NCBI GenBank assembly: GCA_037447655.1
Contig: JBBHKE010001558.1
Location: 62,001-126,000 of the forward strand
DNA length: 64,000 bases
Source of the DNA: Zygnema cylindricum
Taxonomy: Eukaryota > Streptophyta > Zygnematophyceae > Zygnematales > Zygnemataceae
Direction of reading: 5' to 3'
In this document: positions 55,507 through 64,000 of the stretch, one piece after another
How positions within the stretch are numbered: position 1 is the stretch's first letter
Layout of the letters: every line of letters begins with the position of its first letter
Notes under the pieces: model-generated
What the model saw: the letters and a program-made list of their open reading frames with translations, nothing else
What the model was told of the DNA's origin: nothing
Databases searched by the model: none
Position numbers and translations under genes: made by a program

Positions 55507-56546
55507 TGTTTGAAGATGAGAATGGTGTCATTTTTATTGCAATTTATGTGGATGATCTACTTGTGTTAAGTAAGTCTTTGGAGAATATCAATAGGCTAAA
55601 GAAATATCTTAGGGGCAGATTTGATATGAAGGATTTAGGGGAGGCAAAATATATTTTGGGGATCCATATGGAGAGAGATAGGGGGAAGAAGATTATCAGA
55701 CTTACTTAGAAAGAAGCAATAGGTAATATGTTTGATAAATTCCAGATGTAAAATGCTAACAGTTGTACCACTCCCATGAACTTGAAAAAAGTAAGTGATG
55801 GGAGTGTAGAAGGAGGAGTGATGATCTTAGACGATCAGATGAGTCCAAAGGAGAGAGAGTTCATGAAGTGTATCCCTTATAGACAGGTCGTAGGAAGTTT
55901 AATTTATTTTATAAACTGTACCAGGCAAGATATAGGGGCAGCAGTTGGAGTACTCAGTAGGAGTCTTAATGATCCTAGGAAGAGAGACTGGGAGGCAGCC
56001 AAGAGAGTCATGAGATATCTGGTTCGAACCAGAGAATTATGGTTGCATTTGGGAGGGGAGCACACTGATATCACCACTTGGAGTGATTCCAGTTATGGGG
56101 ATGCAACTATGAGAAGATGTAATTATGGATATGTTTTGTATGTGGGGGATGGAGCTTGCTCTTGGAGCTGTAAGCAACAAAAGGTGGTTGCTCAGTCTAC
56201 TATGGAGGCTGAGTATATGGCGTCTTGTTCTGCTGTAAAAGAACTAATGTGGGTGAAGTCATTGTTGCAAGAATTGGGATATATGAAAGTGGGAGTACAT
56301 GAAATCTTTTGCGATAATCAAGCTGCAATCGCAATCGCAGCCAATCCAAAACACCATTTCAAAGAAAAACATATGGACATAAGATTAAGCTTCGTAAGAG
56401 AAAAAGTTGAAAATAAAATTTTAAATCTTGTGTATAGACCTGATGAAGAAATGGTGGCTGACATGATGACCAAACCTGTGCCCTCTCCTAAATTAAAATA
56501 TGTCAACGAAATGCGGATTGAAAGAAATATTAAAATTAGACTATAA
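55507..56546 (+). pseudogene. Copia C RT C-terminus and RNase H (after nested D)
   Basis: Continues from 49108. FEDENGVIFIAIYVDDLLVL keeps the catalytic Asp pair, then FDMKDLGEAKYILGIHMERD, with stops at about 55708 and 55750. 55776-56546 is one open frame: RNase H TTWSDSSYGDA, STMEAEYMAS, FCDNQAAIAIAAN, KHMDIRLSFVREK, MVADMMTKPVPSPKL. Catalytic Asp/Glu/Asp are present. Confidence 0.9.
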
Positions 56547-56557
56547 AATAAGGGGAG

Positions 56558-57573
56558 TGTTGAAATTCATAGATTTCTATTGTATTTTCTAGGTTTAAAT
56601 ATGTTAGGAAAAGAAAACGACAGACAGCCTGCCTCCACCTCCTCTCTCTAGCCCCCATACTTGTTGTAGTTACTGAAGGATAGAGAGGGTGGTTGATCCA
56701 TGGCTGCCTTAGTTCAACAGGCAGTTATTTTTAGTAGGTTACTAAAAATAGTACTGACGACCCGGGATTTGAACCCGGTACCTTCGGTTTGTCAAGTAAG
56801 CCGATAGCGGTCAGCTTTATCCTACTAGACTAGGACCAATGCTAAATGCTATAGAGTGTGATAGATATATATACATTTAGAGTGTAACAAATCCATTTAA
56901 CTAAAACTAGATACGGCGTGCATAGATACAGTTTTAGTACGACATCATTTCAGAATGAATACCTCACATTTGTTCGACAGCGAAACAAATATCTCGCAAG
57001 TGATTATAACGGCTACGATTACGTCTCATTACGAATCCGACGGCGCATGTCATCGCCGAAATCCCGGAACGGTCATCTTGGCGTTTTGTGACGTGGCATG
57101 ACCTGGAGCCATGTGGAGAGATGACATTTGGTCATAGGAATTCCGAGGAATGTACAGACAAGTAAAAAGAAAACACGCGTCCACTTAATAGCCTTGTCGT
57201 ACATAGGCCGTATAAAAGGTACACCGACAGTAGTACCTTTTGGTACGGTACAGTAAATTGATTGGTCCCTACTTCAATAGATAGAAGTTATTAGAAGGAA
57301 TCAGGACTTAGAAAATTTTGGTAGGTAGTCACCTCTCCCTTTGAGAGTTTGTATAAATTGGCATATTTTAGTGCCTCATAACTTATCGGCTAGTTGGCTG
57401 TTTTCAGTGATTCTTTTTGATACGGACTCGGGGGAGTCGAGGCTGCACAGGGGTGCAGTCAAATTGTCAGTTTGCCTTCTTGGGGAGAAGTGGTCGTGGC
57501 TTAAAATGGGTTAGTTAAATACTATCTAGAGGCTTCCTGTATTCTGTAGTCCAATAGAGGACACAGAATTGCA
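56558..57573 (+). repeat. Copia C 3' LTR
   Basis: TGTTGAAATTCATAGATTTC...GAATTGCA after the polypurine tract AAAATAAGGGGAG. The usual CCACGTGG is CCATGTGG here (about 57109). Confidence 0.92.
56755..56840 (-). other. tRNA-like sequence in copia C 3' LTR, antisense
   Basis: On the - strand, A box TAGTCTAGTAGG (56821-56832) and B box GGTTCAAATCC (56765-56775), both consensus. T-arm CCGGG-TTCAAAT-CCCGG: a perfect 5-bp stem with 7-base loop. Confidence 0.65.
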
Positions 57574-58942
57574 CCCTCCGGCTAATTGGATGTACAAGAT
57601 GAGTAACACCAAATTGGATGATTTCAAAAAGCAACTCGCGGAGTTGGTCAAAGCCGGAGCAATAGAACCGAGCAAGTCACCGTATGGAGCCCCCGTTCTA
57701 TTCGTGAAAAAAAAAGATGGAGGTTTTCGTATCTGTGTGGACTACCGAGCCCTAAACAAGTTAACCGTGAAGAAACCGTACCCTTTACCGAGAATAGACG
57801 AATTGTTAGATCAACTTGGAGGTGCTAAATATTTCGCGAAGATAGATTTGCGGAGCGATTATCACCAGATTAGAATTGCCGAGGAGGATGTGGAAAAGAC
57901 GGCATTTAGAACTCGGTATGGCCATTTCTAGTTTCGGGTAATGCTGTTCGGGTTGACCAATGCGCCGGCGACTTTTATGCATCTGATGAACTCTATCTTT
58001 CGGTAATATCTGGATGCGTTTGTAATCGTCTTTCTAGACGACATCTTGGTGTATAGCCGAACGCTGGAGGATCTTATAAAGCACCTAGGAACGGTCCTTC
58101 AAGTCCTTTGGGAAAATAAGTTGTACGCAAAGAGGAGTAAATGTGACTTTTTGAAGGAGAAAATTGATTTTCTGGGCCATGTGGTGACCGAACGGAATCG
58201 CAGTGGATCCGAACAAAACGAGGGCAGTGAAAGAGTGGGCGCAGCCGGTGAATATGACGCAATAACGGAGCTTTCATGGATTATGCTCTTGCTATCGACG
58301 TTTTGTCGAAGGTTTCGCAAAAATCGCTGCACCACTCACGGAATTACTCAAGAATGACGTGCCCTACGAGTGGAAATCGGCGCAAGGGGCAGCTTTTAAC
58401 ACGCTAAAGGAGCGGTTGGTTACCGCCCCTGTGTTCGCTTTTCCCGACCTGGACTTACCTTGGACGATAATTACAGACGCCAGCGATACGCCTACTGGAG
58501 CGATCCTTATGCAGGATCAAGGAAAAGGCCTACAACCCATTGCCTACGACAGTCGAAAACTAAAGGCAGCGGAGCTTACTGGGCCACCCATGAAAAGGAG
58601 ACAATTGCGATCATCAATGCGCTGGAGGTTTGGAAACGTTACGTTCAAGGGAAGCGGATCACAGTTATCACGGATCACCATGCCCTACAGTACCTGCAAA
58701 CACTGTCGAAGTTGTCTAAGAAACAAGTGCGATGGATGACGTTTCTTCAAACCTTCGGGCCGAAACTTGTCATTCAGTATAAGTCGGGCAAGACGAACCC
58801 AACGGATGTGCTGTCGAGAAGACCCGGAGTCGCAACTCCAGTAGCAGAGCAAGGATCGCAAGCATCGCAGGATGTAGACGTAAGCTCTGTGAAAAAAAAC
58901 ACCGCAGCGTCGAACGTAACGCAAGATCCGAACTCAACGTAG
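57574..58942 (+). pseudogene. Chromovirus E reverse transcriptase and RNase H
   Basis: 57600-57931 open: [56 protein letters not shown]. After stops, FGLTNAPATF and VIVFLDDILVYSR (catalytic FLDD), then KCDFLKEKIDFLGHVV. RNase H: WTIITDASDTPTGAIL (Asp), a frameshift, then THEKETIAIINALEVWKRYV (Glu) and VITDHHALQYL (Asp), and NPTDVLSRRPG. Typical gypsy sequence with about six disruptions. Confidence 0.9.
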
Positions 58943-58952
58943 TCACTAGTAT

Positions 58953-59868
58953 GGTGCAAGTGGACAAGCAGTGGCTAAGTATGATCAAGGCCGCTTAGGA
59001 CGAAGACGAGACAATGAAGGAACTCATTCAACGGAAGGTATTAATCCGAACCGCCAATGGTATGTGGCGGTACAGACCGAGTCAGACAACACGATTTTAT
59101 GTTCTAACAAATCCGGAGTTACGTCATGTGATACTTAAAATGAGTCATGACAAGCCGCTCAGTGGACATTTAGGGCGGGATAAAACAACCACACGTGTCG
59201 TTGAGGCGTATTAGTGGCCGAACATGACTCGCGACATTGCGGAGTATGTCCGGACGTGTGACTCTTGTAATAGAAACAAATCGGAATCGGGACAACAAGG
59301 TCTGTTACAACCCCTTCCCATACCATTTGTTCATTGGGAGGCAATTTCGATGGATTTTATCGTAGCTCTCCCGCTGACTAAAGAGGGCTATGACTCAATC
59401 TCCGTCGTCATGGATTATTTGACGAAAATGACCCATTTCCTACCGACGTCAACCACGGCAACTGCGCGAGATGTCGCATAATTATTCTTTCGGGAGATAT
59501 TCCGCCATCACGGACTTCCGAAAAGGATCGTCAGCGACCGTGATCAGAAATTTGTGAGCCACTTTTGGCAAAACCTATTTGAGCTGTGTGGCACGAAGTT
59601 GGCCATGTCCACAGCTTACCACCCTCAAACTGATGGTCAGATTGAAAGGGTGAATCAAACTTTGGAGGAGGCGTTGGGGGCTTATGTCTTTGTGCACATA
59701 ACGGATTTGGTGAACCATCTAACAATGATTGAGGTGGCGTACAACAGTGCGGTGCACTCGTCCACGAATGCTAGGCCATTCTCCCTCAATGGATGACAGC
59801 CCACCCTTCCACAAAGCTTGTAGGTAGCGGACTACCTTACGCCGAGAGCTCTGGATTTTGCCAAAACG
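58953..59868 (+). pseudogene. Chromovirus E integrase
   Basis: Zinc site H..H then CDSCNRNK (MSHDKPLSGHLGRDKT, YVRTCDSCNRNK). Catalytic core SMDFIVALPLT (Asp), RIVSDRDQKFVS (Asp), TAYHPQTDGQIERVNQTLEE (Glu): all three acids are present. Stops after VVEAY, ARDVA and SLNG. Confidence 0.9.
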
Positions 59869-60367
59869 TTGCAAAGGAACCTGGAAAAGGCGGATAAGGC
59901 GATCCAGCTGGCAAAGAATCGTCAAAAGTCGCAGGCCGATGCTCATAGGGAAGAAACCGTTTTCAGCTTAGGTGATAAGGTTCGCTTTAATATGGCAAAC
60001 CTCTCCTTACCGAGTGCCCTCTCTAAGAAATTGGCATCGAAATTCACGCGCCCATTCACCATCTGTCACGTGTGGGTGAGGTGGCTTATAAGTTGGATAT
60101 TCCGAAAGAGTGGCATATCCACAATGTCTTCCATGTTTCCATTCTTCGACCTTGATTCGATGTTTCCTAATCGACAGCGGAATACTCCGTTACCACCTGT
60201 TCGGGGTACCTCGTGCGAGTATAAGGTGGAAGAGATCCTTCAGTTGGAATTCCAACTCCAGCCACTAGCTGGTGCGTTCGAAAGGCTACGCAGCTGAGGA
60301 CGACTCTTGGGTGGAAGAGGAGGATCTGCATTCCCCTGAGTTACTGCACCGGTTTTCAGAAGAGTGA
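59869..60367 (+). pseudogene. Chromovirus E integrase C-terminus and chromodomain
   Basis: GPY/F-like basic region (LGDKVRFNMANLSL, VAYKLDIPKEWHIHNVFHVS in a shifted frame), then a decayed chromodomain: YKVEEIL, in another frame LVRSKGY (usual LV.WKGY), then DDSWVEEEDLHSPELL (usual TWEPEENL). The aromatic Trp of WKGY is Ser. Chromodomains guide integration toward particular chromatin. Confidence 0.8.
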
Positions 60368-60855
60368 GGAAACTCGGCGTTACCAGAGGGGCAATCGCAG
60401 CGTCCGCGGTAAAAGAGCGAATCGCAGTGTCGCAACCTTCGGAATTATATTGGGGACGCGGCGAAAAAACGCAGCGACGATGTTACCGCACCGTTACGAT
60501 ATAGCGGTGCAGCCACTGTAGCGCAGCATGGTTACGGTGCCGTTAGAGGAATGCAGCGCCACCGCTGCGCTGACAGGAACGCGCAACGGTGCTATTCTGT
60601 TTCACCACGTTGGTGACAACGAACCCTCGGTTTCGCCGCAGAAGTGCAATTTTATAAATGTTGGACGTTGCGATACCCTCACACCCTGCAACGCTTCGCA
60701 GAGTCCAAACGTGAAACCCTCAACCCTCTTTGATAAAGCCGCCATCCGCCTTCGCGACCAGCCTAGTCTAGGCTGTTTAGAGAGTGCTTCACTCCGCACA
60801 GCCAACTTACCTTCGCTTCTAAAAATTAACTGAATTGTCCTACACGACAACATCC
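60368..60855. other. Non-coding spacer between pol and the extra ORF
   Basis: GC-richer than its surroundings, with AGCGCAGC-type repeats like those in the LTR. A TATA-like TTTATAAAT lies at about 60650. It could hold a separate promoter for the downstream ORF, but that is speculation. Confidence 0.4.
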
Positions 60856-62167
60856 ATGGCGTCGTCATTCTCCCCACCATCAAAGAGGAGGAGACTAGTA
60901 CGTGTGGGTCAAGGAGATGTGCCCCGTCCCGATAGACTCTTAGTGTTGGCGGAGACCATGGTAGAGGCAGACCGGAGAAGGGAGTTAGAAGCGGAGCTGG
61001 AACCGAAAGAAACAACCAGTAGCCAGGCAGGGCCGGCGGAAACCAGTGGAGGGGAGGGGTCAGAAATTCACAAGACCTTGAATACCACCCACTCGAAGAG
61101 GGAGATCAAGAGGATGAGAAAGACCATGAGCTCTCGGACGCGGAGGATCTGGATCAGGAACCAACACCTCCGCCTATTAAGGAGCGCGCCTCAGATTTGG
61201 AGGTGATGAGGGACCCCAACAATGAGAGTACCGCAGACGAGCAGTCGTTTTGAAAGCGCGGATAAAAGGCGGAAGCACAGTACCCTAGCGGTGACGATGT
61301 GTTCCTCCTTCAAGGAGATCAAAGGGACACACAGAAAGAGAGTGAAAAGGGAGAAAAAGTCCCCAATTACCTCTTTCCACTCTCAGTCAACTCACGGCAT
61401 CCGGATTTCACCTTCAACTTCGCGAAGAGCTTTTATTGGGATCCAGCGGAGTGGCCCGAATAGTGGCGTACTGGAAAGCTTGGGGATACTATCTTTATCC
61501 CCGCCAACGTACCGTCACACCTGGCCTGGAATTTTACGAGGACAAAGGACCTCGGGAACAATCACAAAGGTTATGTGCAGCTAAACCCCCATGCCCTGCC
61601 GTTTGTGGAATGGTTAAAAATAATTACCGGTACAGGGTGGATGTTCCTGGGTTACTTCACCATCATCACCCGTGGGATGTCCGCCTCCATGAAATCATCT
61701 CTCGGGCAGAGGTTACAACTGAGGTACATGCACTCAAGCTGGCCAGAAAGTACGCTCTGCAGCGGGCCCGAGCTGCCAAGAAACATGCGTCCTTCAAGCT
61801 AATGAAGGTACCTCGGTGGGAACTGGCTGCCAGAGAGGCGGAAAAGGCACAGCAACTCGCAGAACCCGAAGCCCCCCAAATTCCGGCACCCGAGGAGCCT
61901 GCACCAGCGGCCATTTCGTCAGAACTCGAGGGACCAGAGGATTTACCGGAGGAAGGGGAGGACCTGGTTCAGGAGCGAATCACTCGGAGACGTTTGGCAG
62001 CGGCAGACCATCATATTGCGTTGTTGAAGACCTGATGTGAGCAGCTCCAAAACAAACTCGACACCCTGCGATAGGAGTTTGAGGAGTACCGTGAAAAGAA
62101 GTACGGCATACTCCGGCAATTGCATTTTCCCGAGCTAGTAGGGTTCAGCGAGACGTTGAAGGCCTAG
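60856..62167 (+). pseudogene. Extra 3' coding region of chromovirus E, unknown function
   Basis: ATGGCG at 60856 in a good plant start context. Frame 1: FSPPSKRRRLVRVGQGDV (basic, nuclear-signal-like) and a charged helix. After a frameshift at about 61075: an acidic stretch (EEGDQEDEKDHELSDAEDLD), then with two stops a globular-looking part HPDFTFNFAKSFYWDPAEWP, GDTIFIPANVPSHLAWNFTR, YVQLNPHALPFVEWLKIITG. After a second frameshift at about 61690: a helical Ala/Glu-rich tail (LARKYALQRARAAKKHASFK, REAEKAQQLAEPEAP) and FPELVGFSETLKA. Total about 430 codons. I recognise no domain. It lies inside the element, between chromodomain and 3' LTR. Confidence 0.65.
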
Positions 62168-62177
62168 TGGGAGGCAC

Positions 62178-62682
62178 TATAACAGGGTTACAAAGTTGGG
62201 TACTTAGTAGCTAGCAACTAGGCTGCTATAGTTGCGGTGTCAGACCAGCGCAGCTGTGATTCCAGACCACCGCAACATAGCGGAGTAGCAACTTAGCGGC
62301 GTAGCTACTTAGTAGCGTAGCAGCATAGCAGGGCAGCAGTGCAACGCAGCTTAGCAGTTTAGGAACGCCGCGGAATGTAGATAGAACGATATTGTTCTAG
62401 AAGGATATTTTGATATTTGTCTCAGTTGACCGTGAAGGTCTACGTGAACAATTGTACAGTACTAGGTTGACTACCAGCTAGTTAGTTTAAATAGTGAAGT
62501 AGGCCTAGTCAGCAGGACACTCTTTAAGTAGACCTTCGCAACGAGCGCTAAATCTTGTAATCTCCTCCCGAGTAATAAAGCGCAACCTTGAATGTCATTG
62601 CTGTGTGCTCGTACTTTTGCTAAGAAAAGATCTTTTGAGCTTTCCGCTGTGTATTGTGGTGCTTATTTTTGTCCCTTTTACA
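62178..62682 (+). repeat. Chromovirus E 3' LTR
   Basis: Starts TATAACAGGG (TG changed to TA) and ends CCCTTTTACA, 505 bp. Otherwise close to the 5' LTR minus its internal duplication. Preceded by GTGGGAGGCAC as a weak polypurine tract. Confidence 0.92.
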
Positions 62683-63074
62683 TTGATCCTTAATCCGCGA
62701 TCCGTGAACCTCGATCCTCGATCCACAATCCCTCATCCTCAATCCACGATCCTTGATGTGCGGTATGCGATCTTTGATCCTAAACGTCGATCATCGATCC
62801 TCAATCCTCGATCCTTAATCCTCCATCGTCGATCCTCGATCCTCGATCCTCAATCCTCGATCCTCGCACCGATCCCTAATGCTCAATCCATGATCATCTT
62901 TCCTTGATCCTCGATCCTTGATCCCAGATGCCTGATCCTCAATCCCTGATCCTTGATTTTCGATCCACAATCCTCGATCCTCCATCCTCGACCCTCGATC
63001 CTTGATCCTCGATCTTTGATCCTCGATCCTCAATCCTTGATCCTCGATCCTCGATCCTCGATCCACGATCCTCC
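62683..63074. repeat. 7-bp minisatellite, third block
   Basis: CCTCGAT/CCTTGAT array resumes after the chromovirus and is cut at 63075 by the next LTR. Confidence 0.95.
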
Positions 63075-64000
63075 TGAAACTGTGAGACCTCCATAAGTCC
63101 TCAGAGTGGACAACTTCTAAGAAGCCACTAAGATAATCCTGACCCCTTTGTGTTTCAACAAAAATAACTGCCACCCTGGCAAACAAAAACTCTGACCACC
63201 TTCACCCGTATGAAGGCAAGACTCCCCTGAGTCAATAGCAAAAAGAATCTCTGAATTTGCTCCCCTCAGTAGTAAGTTATGGAGGGTCAAAGTTGACCTT
63301 TAGTACAGAAGTTCTCTGGAGAGAGGACATTATCGCCTAATTTTTCTAAGTCCTATCTCTCTCTCAAACTCTATCTACTGATGTACGGAGCCAATCATAT
63401 TACACTTCCGTACGCAAAAGTATAGCTGCCAGTGTACTTTCTGTACGGACACTATACGACATGACCTAAATGTAGACACGTGGTATATCCGGATTTGCTC
63501 CTTTAATCCTCAGAGATGCCGCGATCCAATGTTATGCTGCCACGCGTCATCCGATGTGGAGATGACCAAAAACCGCCGAAATCCTCTTCCGCGCTCTCGG
63601 CATTCATTCCGGTCGTCTGATTAAATGCACATTTAACCGTAGCCGTAATAAATACATGCGAGGTATTCGTTTCGCTAAAGAAACAAATGCGCGGTATTCG
63701 TTTCTTATCCGCATCGTAATCCGTACTTTTACATTACTGGATCTATGTATCCCGTAAACAATTTCATTTAAATGAATTATCCTACGTGGTAATGTTTAAT
63801 TAAATATCAAACCATACAGTACGTAACACTAGGTCTAGACTTAACGGATAAAGCTACCGGCTACCGGTTGTCGCTGTCCGGCATGTACTAGGATCAAATC
63901 TTGGTCGCGGCATATATCCTTTTAGTAAATAAACCCCTAACGATAAATAAACTAATATATATTTCCCGTAAACCTCTGGATAGCCTAGGTAGCCATGGCT
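63075..64000 (-). mobile_element. Copia LTR of the D/I family, leaving the window
   Basis: + strand TGAAACTGTGAGACCTCC is the complement of the LTR end ..GAGGTCTCACAGTTTCA. It runs through the GTAC cluster (63390-63450), CACGTG near 63477 and the tRNA-like block, and reaches the window end about 110 bp short of the expected LTR start. Whether a whole element or a solo LTR follows cannot be seen. Confidence 0.88.
63832..63910 (+). other. tRNA-like sequence in the last LTR, antisense
   Basis: TAGACTTAACGGATAAAGCT, then GTACTAGGATCAAATCTTGG. Same block and same antisense orientation as in the other LTRs. Confidence 0.5.

Larger units (their letters stand above)
44802..57573 (+). mobile_element. 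Copia element C inside the chromovirus, itself hosting copia D
   Basis: LTRs 44802-45821 and 56558-57573 (about 1.02 kb). Internal order gag, protease, integrase, RT, RNase H. The left LTR starts TCTTGAAATTC where the right has TGTTGAAATTC. The flanks are GGTAC and CCCTC, so no clean 5-bp target duplication remains. Excluding nested D and one TGTTT, C is about 6.4 kb. Only a handful of stops and frameshifts. Confidence 0.93.
42542..62682 (+). mobile_element. Gypsy chromovirus E in the minisatellite, TTGAT target duplication
   Basis: LTRs 42542-43109 and 62178-62682. Perfect TTGAT duplications at 42537-42541 and 62683-62687. Order gag, protease, RT, RNase H, integrase, chromodomain, then an extra coding region before the 3' LTR. 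RT-RNase H before integrase plus the chromodomain defines a chromovirus (Ty3/gypsy). The span is 20.1 kb because copia C (12.8 kb, containing D) is inserted between protease and RT; the element itself is about 7.4 kb. Stops and frameshifts occur in all coding regions. Confidence 0.94.

Noticed and set aside
44797-57578. Target-site duplication for copia C
   Set aside because: Flanks are GGTAC and CCCTC. Alternative boundaries give at best 3 of 5 matches, so none is claimed.
1-64000. CRISPR array, rRNA genes, bacterial operons
   Set aside because: The repeats are tandem satellites or LTRs without spaced unique inserts. No rRNA sequence seen. Introns and LTR elements show eukaryotic DNA.

Overview
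The window looks like nuclear DNA of a green plant (streptophyte). It has an intron-containing GH16 glycosidase gene, a degenerate TTTAGGG-type telomere motif, copia primer-binding sites that match my recollection of the plant initiator tRNA-Met, and a chromovirus-type gypsy element. I cannot name the species. Almost everything outside the first 3.3 kb is mobile or repetitive DNA. There is one 10-base run of N (38991-39000).

Region by region. 220-3319: the 3' part of a GH16 gene with two tandem domains, the first with a broken catalytic motif. 3.9-7.4 kb: pyrimidine tracts, two tRNA-related SINE-like copies, and a fold-back repeat cluster with a perfect 42-bp palindrome. 7.4-10.2 kb: anonymous repeats. 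10.3-16.0 kb: copia element A (+), decayed. 16.3-19.8 kb: LTR-like repeats, a gag-like open frame, a copia fragment (-), and a hAT-type MITE with a perfect 8-bp target duplication. 20.9-28.2 kb: copia B (-), split by copia H (+). 29.2-35.1 kb: an unclassified reverse-transcriptase pseudogene J (-), split by the young copia derivative I (+). I has a single uninterrupted 375-codon frame joining a Gag start to RNase H. 38.0-38.5 kb: a PIF/Harbinger transposase remnant. 39.0-63.1 kb: a 7-bp minisatellite (CCTCGAT type) interrupted by a solo LTR and by chromovirus E (42542-62682). E contains copia C (44802-57573), which contains copia D (49109-55506). 63.1-64.0 kb: another LTR that leaves the window.

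Three features recur across the copia families. (1) The primer-binding site is GGTTATGGGCCCACC. It matches the anticodon arm of initiator tRNA-Met rather than its 3' end, the half-tRNA priming known from Drosophila copia, and it contains an ATG in the Gag frame. (2) The LTRs carry a tRNA-like block with Pol III A/B-box-like motifs, antisense to the element. (3) Many LTRs carry a G-box and a dense cluster of GTAC motifs. The chromovirus also has a roughly 1.3-kb extra coding region between its chromodomain and its 3' LTR that I do not recognise. These shared LTR features, the fused ORF of I and the extra chromovirus ORF are the best candidates for something undescribed.
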